DNA from: Gammaproteobacteria bacterium
GTDB taxonomy: Bacteria > Pseudomonadota > Gammaproteobacteria > Steroidobacterales > Woeseiaceae
Assembly (NCBI GenBank): GCA_003645495.1
Contig: QNFK01000107.1
Coordinates: 1 to 6,632, forward strand
DNA length: 6,632 nt
Direction: 5' to 3'
Shown here: one piece after another, positions 1-4,765 of the stretch
Layout of the letters: each line of letters starts with the position of its first letter
Position numbering within the stretch: the first letter of the stretch is position 1
The notes under the pieces: generated by a model
The model's input: the letters and a program-made list of their open reading frames with translations, nothing else
The model's database searches: none
Told to the model about the DNA's origin: nothing
Program-made: the position numbers and the translations under genes

Positions 1-1002
1 CTCTGAATCGGGTACCCGCAGACCTACGGTTCGGTTATCAACGGCCCAGGCCAGGTTAACCGGCGACGCCCAGTAACTTAAGAAACGCCGATAGGAGTTG
101 GAATACGGTGCAAAAATCAATAATGCATCAGGCATATATTTTTGCAGGCCGCCGATATATGACATGAATAAGTCACTTGGCTCGCCGTCTTCTTGCGAAA
201 ATATATTCTGGCCGCTCTCGTCGACAATACTCTGGTGAATATGTAACGCGCTACCGGCTTCATTCGAAATCGGTCGGGCAAGAAACGTCGCGTGCATTTC
301 ATGTGCGATCGCAACTTCTTTCACAGTCCGTTTGAATATAAAAACCTGGTCGGCAAGATCGATCGCATTACCGTGCATGAAGTTTATTTCGAACTGCGCC
401 GGACCCATTTCCTGCGACATCGTATCTATGTTGATACCCTGCGCTTCGCAAAAGCTGTAGACATCATTGACGAACGGATCGAAGTCGTTCATGGAATCAA
501 TGCTGTAGGGTTGTTTCGTCGTTTCCGTACGACCTAGCCTGCCCTCTGGCGGCTCAACTTCCCGATTGGCATCAGCGTGTGCATTAATAAGGTAAAACTC
601 AACTTCGGGAGCGACGATCGGTGTCCAGCCTTTTGCCGCATAAAGTTGCAGCACATTGCGCAATACCTGTCGCGGCGCGGTGCCCACCGGGGAGCCGTCT
701 TTACGGAAGCAATCCATGAAAATCGATGCTGCCGGATCCGTCGCCCAGGGGACCGGTCGAATGGTTGAGAAATCGGGTGTCAGAAACATATCCCGATCCT
801 CTACGTTTTCTTTGTTGTCAACGTAATTTCCCGAAATGGTTTGCGCAAATATGCCCTCGGGAAGTTTTAACTCGCCAGCGCCGAATTTGTCTGCCGGTAA
901 TACTTTGCCGCGTGCCGCGCCGGCCATGTCCGGCACAAACGCTTCAACGTCATCGATATTGTGTTCTTTCAACCAGGATTGAATATCGTTTTGTTCACTC
1001 AC
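1..1002 (-). CDS. Glutamine synthetase family protein, probable gamma-glutamyl-amine ligase (PuuA-like), C-terminus beyond window
   Basis: The reading frame is open from a GTG at 1002 to the left edge: 334 residues, about three quarters of a usual ~450-residue family member. It has the glutamine synthetase fold, which joins glutamate to ammonia or an amine using ATP. Seen: an N-terminal beta-grasp part with VPDMAGAARGK (22-32); metal Glu pair in APEVEFYL (E133, E135); QEMGPAQFEIN (197-207, E198 and E205); metal His in SALHIH (H254); NSYRR (302-306); and the NRTVGLRVP strand (323-331). The canonical DGSS loop that holds ammonium is absent (the region reads SGNYVD), which favours an amine substrate. 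The GTG overlaps the puuD stop by 4 bases (GTGA) and follows a strong Shine-Dalgarno, so it is probably translationally coupled to puuD. Together they suggest gamma-glutamylation followed by hydrolysis, as in putrescine catabolism. A-L replaces the usual G-M/L just before the metal His. The exact amine cannot be read from sequence; other GS-like amine ligases remain possible. Confidence 0.9.
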   Translation of the reverse strand, partial: MSEQNDIQSWLKEHNIDDVEAFVPDMAGAARGKVLPADKFGAGELKLPEGIFAQTISGNYVDNKENVEDRDMFLTPDFSTIRPVPWATDPAASIFMDCFRKDGSPVGTAPRQVLRNVLQLYAAKGWTPIVAPEVEFYLINAHADANREVEPPEGRLGRTETTKQPYSIDSMNDFDPFVNDVYSFCEAQGINIDTMSQEMGPAQFEINFMHGNAIDLADQVFIFKRTVKEVAIAHEMHATFLARPISNEAGSALHIHQSIVDESGQNIFSQEDGEPSDLFMSYIGGLQKYMPDALLIFAPYSNSYRRFLSYWASPVNLAWAVDNRTVGLRVPDSE

Positions 1003-1763
1003 ACATCACCTTTTTTTTGGGCTGCATATTCTCTGCACGCATCACCAAACGCAGAAAATATCGCCATTGAAAACTTATCGTCGGTCACCTGCCACTCAGG
1101 ATGCCACTGCACGGCCAGCGCAAACGCATTGCTACCGTCTACGCGAAACGCTTCTACCAGGCCGTCATCGGCAACCGCCTCAACTGTAACGCCTTTTGCC
1201 AGTCGGGCGGCTCCCTGGCCATGCACTGAATTCACCGTTACGGTGTCCTTGCCTGCCAGTTTTCGCAACAGGCCACCTTCAACGAGGTGTACCGCATGCG
1301 CCGGACCATACTGAATGTGCAACGGATCGTCCTTGTTTTCCCTGTGATCCTGGTAACCCGACTGCTCATGTACATGCTGGTGCAACGTTCCACCGAGCAC
1401 AACGTTTAACTCCTGGAAGCCTCTGCAGACTGCAAAGAGTGGCACGCCGGAATCAAGCGCATGCCTGATCAGGCCCAGGAATGTCTCATCGCGATGCGGA
1501 TCATGCAGCGTTCCCTCGCGACTGTCATCGCCTTCGTAGTGATGTGGCTCCACGTTCGAGGCACTGCCAGTCAGAAAGATGCCATCCACTTTGGTCAGAA
1601 TATCGTCACCATCGACGCTGTCGCCGAGCGCAGGGATGAGAAACGGCACAGCATCTGCGCCGTCTCTGATCGCGGTGATGTATTTTTCTCCGACCACGTG
1701 AAACGGGTGTGGATCCAGCACGCGCCGGTCTGCCGAAATGCCAATGAGTGGCTTGGGCTGCAT
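999..1763 (-). CDS. puuD: Gamma-glutamyl-gamma-aminobutyrate hydrolase (class I glutamine amidotransferase-like, peptidase C26)
   Basis: Cytosolic hydrolase that releases glutamate and GABA from gamma-glutamyl-GABA, the last step of the gamma-glutamyl putrescine route. At 254 residues it matches the length of E. coli PuuD. Seen: the N-terminal PLIGISADRR strand; an oxyanion-loop region GIFLTGSASNVEP (61-73); the nucleophile elbow AVCRGFQELN with C113; and QWHPEW with H221 and E223 completing a Cys-His-Glu triad. The HDPHRDETF stretch (87-95) is also typical of the family. The start ATG is 3 bases after the stop of the methyltransferase-like gene, and AGGAAA at 1778-1773, inside that gene's last codons, serves as ribosome binding site. 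The stop overlaps the GTG of the ligase downstream. An alternative is a close C26 homologue acting on another gamma-glutamyl amide; the neighbouring ligase supports the PuuD-like role in either case. Confidence 0.93.
   Translation of the reverse strand: MQPKPLIGISADRRVLDPHPFHVVGEKYITAIRDGADAVPFLIPALGDSVDGDDILTKVDGIFLTGSASNVEPHHYEGDDSREGTLHDPHRDETFLGLIRHALDSGVPLFAVCRGFQELNVVLGGTLHQHVHEQSGYQDHRENKDDPLHIQYGPAHAVHLVEGGLLRKLAGKDTVTVNSVHGQGAARLAKGVTVEAVADDGLVEAFRVDGSNAFALAVQWHPEWQVTDDKFSMAIFSAFGDACREYAAQKKGDV
1005..1011 (-). promoter_or_regulatory. Shine-Dalgarno that sets the GTG start of the left ligase
   Basis: On the minus strand, AGGTGAT directly follows an A8 tract and is a 7-base match to the extended anti-Shine-Dalgarno complement (GGAGGTGAT). 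Its AGG lies 6 bases before the GTG at 1002. In the ligase frame a TGA stop (1008-1006) lies inside this site, so no start further upstream is possible. This makes the GTG the only sensible initiation codon, overlapping the puuD stop. Confidence 0.75.
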
Positions 1764-1766
1764 AAA

Positions 1767-2513
1767 TTACGGTTTCCTGAACAACAAGGTATAGCGATCA
1801 GTATTACCGGTCACCGTGCGGCGCCCTACTTCATAACGCAATTCGTCATCTGGCCGGTAGTGCAGATCGCTTGAGTCAACTAACTCAAATCCGGCAGCCT
1901 GCACTTCCAGGATAATGTCTACAGCGCCTGTTCGCCTGCGGTTTTCGTTGGTCAAAGGTTCCATGTGTCGTTTGGTATGATCGATCACGCCATACAGACC
2001 ACCGGATGCCAGCGACTCAAATACCGCCGCATTGATATTGGCCCGCCCTGCAGGCGTGAAATTATGCATATTGCGAAATGTCACCACGAGATCGAGGTCC
2101 TGCACATCAAAATCGAAGGGCGCAACATCTCGGGTGCCAAACGGGCCGGTCCGTTCCAGCTCGACGCCGATCTCCACCATTTCAATGTGATCGAAGCCGG
2201 GTTCGGGCTGCAGATTCATGCGTACATTGTCGATACCAATCGCAACATATAATTCGCCGTTATCCCGCAACACGGGCGCCAGTATTTTCGTATACCAGCC
2301 ACCGCCCGGCAGCAATTCCATAACGCGCATGTCATCTCTGAGCTGAAAAAATGCCAGCGTCTGCGGTGCTTTACGATTGCGGTCACGGGCAACATCGGCT
2401 TCGGTCCGGATATCTGCCGCCATTGCAGCCTTGATTTTACTCTCGACATCGTTGTCTTGCGCGAAAGCACATGCTCCGCTCAAAATTAACAAGCTGGCTA
2501 TTAATAATCGCAT
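1767..2513 (-). CDS. Exported class I SAM methyltransferase-like protein (COG4798-type)
   Basis: From the preferred ATG at 2513 the protein has 248 residues. The N-terminus, MRLLIASLLILSGACAFAQ, is a signal peptide with likely cleavage after AFA. A Cys at residue 14 follows SGA, a poor lipobox, so lipoprotein sorting is less likely. The mature part is a Rossmann-type methyltransferase: VMELLPGGGWYTKILAP (64-80) is the glycine-rich SAM motif, DLVVTFRNMHNF (141-152) the motif IV region, GGLYGVIDHT (171-180) strand 5, and TDRYTLLFRKP the C-terminal strand. This arrangement and the GGGWYT signature are those of the predicted methyltransferases of COG4798, which commonly carry signal peptides; their substrates are unknown. 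It is the first gene of a minus-strand operon with puuD, 3 bases apart. An in-frame ATG at 2585 gives a 272-residue version with a 24-residue extension that would bury the signal peptide; an ATG at 2522 is too close to the ribosome binding site. A biochemical function cannot be assigned. Confidence 0.85.
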   Translation of the reverse strand: MRLLIASLLILSGACAFAQDNDVESKIKAAMAADIRTEADVARDRNRKAPQTLAFFQLRDDMRVMELLPGGGWYTKILAPVLRDNGELYVAIGIDNVRMNLQPEPGFDHIEMVEIGVELERTGPFGTRDVAPFDFDVQDLDLVVTFRNMHNFTPAGRANINAAVFESLASGGLYGVIDHTKRHMEPLTNENRRRTGAVDIILEVQAAGFELVDSSDLHYRPDDELRYEVGRRTVTGNTDRYTLLFRKP

Positions 2514-2523
2514 TATCTTCATT

Positions 2524-2528
2524 CTCCC
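2524..2528 (-). promoter_or_regulatory. Ribosome binding site deciding the start of the methyltransferase-like gene
   Basis: GGGAG on the minus strand is 10 bases upstream of the ATG at 2513 but only 1 base upstream of the in-frame ATG at 2522. Spacing therefore favours the 2513 start, which also leaves a clean signal peptide at the N-terminus. The ATG at 2585 has no comparable purine-rich site at a useful distance that I can see. Confidence 0.5.
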
Positions 2529-2657
2529 GGTGAGTTGCCCGACTGCGGACGGCGCAAGTCTACCGTATTGGCAGGTTTTGACCACTGTATGAAAAGGGCT
2601 CCTAACCGGCAGCCCTCGTATTTATTGCGACTCTGGTAATCTGCTGATGTCACCCTC

Positions 2658-2662
2658 AGGAG
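2658..2662 (+). promoter_or_regulatory. Ribosome binding site of maiA
   Basis: AGGAG, 10 bases before the ATG at 2673, in the region between two divergent genes. I found no convincing sigma-70 promoter pair on either strand of this region (2514-2672). It does contain a short GGGCT/AGCCC inverted repeat (2596-2600 and 2611-2615). Confidence 0.6.
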
Positions 2663-2672
2663 TACCCGGCGA

Positions 2673-3326
2673 ATGAAGTTATATGGCTACTACCGCAGCA
2701 GCGCCAGCTATCGCCTGCGAATTATTCTCGGCCTCAAGAAGATAGATTGGGAAAACCACCCCGTGCACCTCGCGAAAGGCGAACAGCTCAGTGTCGACTT
2801 CCGGGCGATTAACCCCATGGGCCTGGTGCCGGTCCTCGATACAGGTGAGTCCGTTCTTTCGCAATCTCCGGCGATAGCCGAATATCTTGAGGAAATGTAC
2901 CCGCAACCACCGCTGTTGCCGGCAACATCAGTTGCGCGGGCAGAAGTACGCGAGATGCTCAACACAATCGGCTGCGAAATCCATCCACTACAAAACCTGC
3001 GCGTCCTCAAATATCTACGTGCCGAATACGGTCAGGATGATAAGGGTGTCGCAGCCTGGTGCCGGGAGTGGATTGGCCACGGGTTCGCCGCCTTTGAAAA
3101 GCTGGCGCTGGAACGTGCGGCCAACAGGCAATATTCGTTTGGCGATAGTTTGTCTCTGGCGGATGTCTGGTTGGTGCCGCAGGTCTATAACGCCAGGCGA
3201 TTTGAGCTGGACCTGAGTCCGTATCCGGTCATCGCTTCAGTGGACGCGCATTGCCAGTCGCTAAGTGCTTTCGTCGACGCGCATCCTGATAGTCAGCCGG
3301 ATGCGCCTCCCCCTGAAGGGACCTGA
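2673..3326 (+). CDS. maiA: Maleylacetoacetate isomerase / zeta-class glutathione S-transferase
   Basis: A 217-residue zeta-class glutathione transferase, the usual length. The family isomerises maleylacetoacetate to fumarylacetoacetate in tyrosine/homogentisate degradation, using glutathione as cofactor; it is cytosolic. Seen: the thioredoxin-like N-domain begins KLYGYYRSSASYRLRIILGLK, with the zeta active-site signature SSASYR (9-14), where Ala replaces the Cys of the eukaryotic SSC form. Next come NPMGLVPVL (48-56) with the cis-Pro, and SQSPAIAEYLEE (63-74), which binds the glutathione gamma-glutamyl group. The helical C-domain has IHPLQNLRVL (103-112) and the N-capping segment GDSLSLADVWLVPQVYNA (157-174). 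The last ~15 residues are Pro/Asp-rich and look disordered. The start is supported by AGGAG 10 bases upstream. No other homogentisate gene (hmgA, fahA) is visible, so a different glutathione-dependent isomerisation or dehalogenation is possible. Confidence 0.9.
   Translation: MKLYGYYRSSASYRLRIILGLKKIDWENHPVHLAKGEQLSVDFRAINPMGLVPVLDTGESVLSQSPAIAEYLEEMYPQPPLLPATSVARAEVREMLNTIGCEIHPLQNLRVLKYLRAEYGQDDKGVAAWCREWIGHGFAAFEKLALERAANRQYSFGDSLSLADVWLVPQVYNARRFELDLSPYPVIASVDAHCQSLSAFVDAHPDSQPDAPPPEGT
3279..3306 (+). other. Perfect 8-bp stem-loop near the 3' end of maiA
   Basis: GCGCATCC (3279-3286) and GGATGCGC (3299-3306) are exact reverse complements separated by 12 bases. The stem ends about 20 bases before the maiA stop and 42 bases before the stop of the convergent iclR gene. 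There is no T tract after it on either strand, so it is not a canonical intrinsic terminator; it may cap or stabilise the transcript end, or be chance in GC-rich coding sequence. Confidence 0.4.
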
Positions 3327-3347
3327 AAAACCAACCCTGATGCGCTG

Positions 3348-4103
3348 CTAATATTCGGGATTGAGTTTGGCAGCTGTGCGGCAAAGCGAAGTACCAAGTT
3401 CGGCCCGTCTGGTAGCGCTCAGGCGCTGCGTCGGTCCACCTATGCTCAGCGCACCCTGCACGTCGCCAAGCGCACCACGAATTACCGTAGCGACTGCAGA
3501 ATACCCGTCTTCAAGTTCGTCGACTGTTACCGCGTAACCACGCCGCCTGATTTCCATTAATTGTGCCGGAAACGCATCTTTGCGCACCTCTGTCCTGGCT
3601 GTCAGCGGCTGCAATTCCTCGTCGAGGCGATCAAGACCGGAGTCTTCATATGCCAGCCAGACTTTACCGGTCGAGGTCGCATGGATCGGCCAGCGAGTGC
3701 CAATATTTCCGGCAGCTCCCAGAACGTGACTGCCCGCGACCTCATCGAGTATCAACATGCTGTCCTCGACTGGCACCTCGAGCGTTGCCGTCTCACCAGT
3801 CTCCCTGGCCAGCATCCGCAGCAGCGGGCGCACGCGTCGCCGCAGGTCATTGCTTGAGAGCGCCTGTACACCAAGCGCCATCAGTCCTGCACCCAGGCTA
3901 TAGGCGCTGGTGGCAGCGTTTCTCTCGATCAGCCCCTCGCTTTGCAGTGCCCGCAACAGTCGGTGCGTCGTGGTCTTGTTCAGACCCGACGCTTTGCTGA
4001 GTTCGGCGAGCGACATCTCAGGGCGTTCATTGCTGAATATTTTCAAAAGCCTGACGGCCCGAAGCGCTGCCTGCGCGCCCTGTGGAGGAGACGGTTTGTT
4101 CAT
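3348..4103 (-). CDS. IclR-family transcriptional regulator
   Basis: A 251-residue DNA-binding regulator of usual IclR length. The N-terminal winged helix-turn-helix covers about residues 10-75: AALRAVRLLKIFS, then LAELSKASGLNKTTTHRLLRAL (32-53) as helix-turn-helix, and the wing GLIERNAATSAYSLG (57-71). The effector-binding domain follows, with family landmarks in WPIHATSTGKVWLA (138-151), RRRGYAVTVDELEDGYSAVA (186-205) and the C-terminal GALSIGG strand (217-223). Such proteins usually control catabolic genes for aromatic or other small carbon sources and often repress their own gene. It converges on maiA with 21 bases between stops and diverges from the acetyltransferase-ligase-thioesterase operon with 122 bases between starts, so that operon is the likeliest target. 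The ATG at 4103 lacks a strong Shine-Dalgarno (only a GGCAG-like site), but no alternative start before the helix-turn-helix is evident. The effector cannot be inferred. Confidence 0.92.
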   Translation of the reverse strand: MNKPSPPQGAQAALRAVRLLKIFSNERPEMSLAELSKASGLNKTTTHRLLRALQSEGLIERNAATSAYSLGAGLMALGVQALSSNDLRRRVRPLLRMLARETGETATLEVPVEDSMLILDEVAGSHVLGAAGNIGTRWPIHATSTGKVWLAYEDSGLDRLDEELQPLTARTEVRKDAFPAQLMEIRRRGYAVTVDELEDGYSAVATVIRGALGDVQGALSIGGPTQRLSATRRAELGTSLCRTAAKLNPEY

Positions 4104-4131
4104 GGAGATGCTGCCATATTATGATTTTGTA

Positions 4132-4148
4132 TTTCACATTATGGACAA
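4132..4148. promoter_or_regulatory. Candidate operator: imperfect palindrome between iclR and the acetyltransferase operon
   Basis: TTTCACATTATGGACAA is centred on 4140; the outer TT/AA and the inner CAT/ATG pairs are symmetric (5 of 8 pairs), with asymmetric bases between. IclR-family operators are often short A/T-rich palindromes of this size near the regulator's own start. It overlaps the proposed -35 element of the plus-strand promoter, which would suit repression. The match is weak. Confidence 0.25.
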
Positions 4149-4162
4149 GTTTGGAATTTAAT
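4133..4162 (+). promoter_or_regulatory. Candidate sigma-70 promoter of the acetyltransferase-ligase-thioesterase operon
   Basis: TTCACA (4133-4138, one mismatch to TTGACA) and TTTAAT (4157-4162, one mismatch to TATAAT) are separated by 18 bases in the most A/T-rich part of the divergent intergenic region. Transcription would begin near 4169 and leave a leader of about 57 bases. Based on consensus match and position only. Confidence 0.35.
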
Positions 4163-4225
4163 GCGATCGCTCAAACACGTTCCGTATCGCTTGCCGATAC
4201 ATTGGTTTAGGCACAGACTCAAAGC

Positions 4226-4726
4226 ATGAGTGATACGACGATAATGCATTGCGGTTCAGGGCATTACGACGCGATTGTGCGAATCTATAATCACTATGTC
4301 GAACATTCGCACGCCACGTTTGACGAAGCGCCTTTTTCTATCGGCGCGCGCGCACCCTGGTTCGCACTTTTTGGCGAAGACGGACCCTATCAATTGCTGG
4401 TCGCCGAACAAAACAACAACGTTGTCGGGTTTTGTTGCAGTACGCCATTTGAGGTCAGGTCCGGGTATGACATATCGGTCGAATCGAGCGTTTACGTCTC
4501 GCCTGACGCACTCGCCGGTGGCATCGGCAGCCTGCTGTACCAGAGGTTGTTCGATAATTTACAAGGCAGCGGAATCCATGGCGCGTATGGCGGCATCGCC
4601 TTGCCAAATGATGCCTGCGTGAAACTGCACGAAAATCTTGGCTTTCGAAAGATCGGCGTTTTCGAACAAGTCGGCCGTAAATTCGAGAAGTTCTGGGACG
4701 TCGTCTGGTACGAAAAACGAATTTAG
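4226..4726 (+). CDS. GNAT family N-acetyltransferase, phosphinothricin/methionine sulfoximine acetyltransferase type
   Basis: A 166-residue single-domain GNAT enzyme that would transfer acetyl from acetyl-CoA to an amino group in the cytosol. The layout follows the Pat/MnaT (YncA) group: IYNHYVEHSHATFDE (20-34), a W45-centred segment, the core strand VESSVYVSPD (85-94), the acetyl-CoA loop LAGGIGS (96-102), IALPNDACVKLHENLGF (124-140), and the group-specific tail QVGRKFEKFWDVVWYEK (148-164). Characterised members acetylate phosphinothricin, methionine sulfoximine or methionine sulfone, the first two being inhibitors of glutamine synthetase. The acetyl-CoA loop lacks the basic residues of the usual R/Q-x-R/K-G-x-G pattern (L96 and G98 instead). 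It is first in a plus-strand operon, 39 bases before a glutamine-synthetase-fold gene. No clear Shine-Dalgarno precedes the ATG at 4226; a start at the Met at 4244 would lose part of the first strand. The natural substrate is uncertain. Confidence 0.88.
   Translation: MSDTTIMHCGSGHYDAIVRIYNHYVEHSHATFDEAPFSIGARAPWFALFGEDGPYQLLVAEQNNNVVGFCCSTPFEVRSGYDISVESSVYVSPDALAGGIGSLLYQRLFDNLQGSGIHGAYGGIALPNDACVKLHENLGFRKIGVFEQVGRKFEKFWDVVWYEKRI
4242..4255 (+). repeat. 14-bp direct repeat, copy 1
   Basis: TAATGCATTGCGGT, inside codons 6-10 of the acetyltransferase gene; the identical second copy lies at 4731-4744, just after that gene's stop. The repeat holds the hexamer palindrome ATGCAT. Confidence 0.6.
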
Positions 4727-4730
4727 TGCT

Positions 4731-4744
4731 TAATGCATTGCGGT
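4731..4744 (+). repeat. 14-bp direct repeat, copy 2, in the leader of the second ligase
   Basis: Identical to 4242-4255. Here it begins a 6-codon reading frame, MHCGRS followed by TAG (4733-4753), which ends 12 bases before the ligase ATG. The first copy encodes the same MHCG in the acetyltransferase. The mini-frame has no visible ribosome binding site, so translation is doubtful. Confidence 0.6.
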
Positions 4745-4746
4745 CG

Positions 4747-4756
4747 TTCCTAGGAA
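4747..4756 (+). promoter_or_regulatory. Ribosome binding site of the second ligase, embedded in a 10-bp palindrome
   Basis: TTCCTAGGAA is a perfect 10-base palindrome whose right half supplies AGGA (4752-4755), about 10 bases before the ATG at 4766. It is followed by an A-rich spacer, typical of a well-translated start. Confidence 0.5.
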
Positions 4757-4765
4757 TAAAAAAAC

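Noticed and set aside
306..313. GCGATCGC octamers (306-313 and 4163-4170) as a repeat family
   Set aside because: An 8-base palindrome seen twice is not unusual here, and the other genes give no hint of cyanobacterial HIP1-type repeats.
1..1002. Calling the left ligase the housekeeping glutamine synthetase glnA
   Set aside because: It lacks the DGSS-type ammonium loop and is operonic with puuD; the motifs fit the amine-ligase branch better.
999..1018. Programmed frameshift at the A8 tract fusing PuuD to the ligase
   Set aside because: A -1 shift enters the ligase frame but meets a TGA at 1008-1006 at once; a +1 shift meets TGA before any ligase codon. No fusion protein can result.
726..1314. 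Overlapping plus-strand open frames of 114 and 117 codons opposite puuD and the left ligase
   Set aside because: They are antisense to strongly motif-supported genes, have Pro/Arg/Cys-rich composition and show no recognisable family motif.
1461..1874. A 137-codon plus-strand open frame opposite puuD and the methyltransferase-like gene
   Set aside because: Antisense shadow of two well-supported genes; no motif and no ribosome binding site noted.
2491..2513. Lipoprotein signal in the methyltransferase-like protein
   Set aside because: The Cys at residue 14 is preceded by Ser-Gly-Ala, without the hydrophobic residue expected at -3; cleavage after AFA fits better.
2596..2615. GGGCT/AGCCC inverted repeat upstream of maiA as terminator or riboswitch
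   Set aside because: Only a 5-bp stem with a 10-base loop, no T tract and no wider structure; too weak to call.
3563..4000. A 145-codon plus-strand open frame opposite the IclR gene
   Set aside because: Ser/Arg/Pro-rich antisense shadow of a clear helix-turn-helix regulator.
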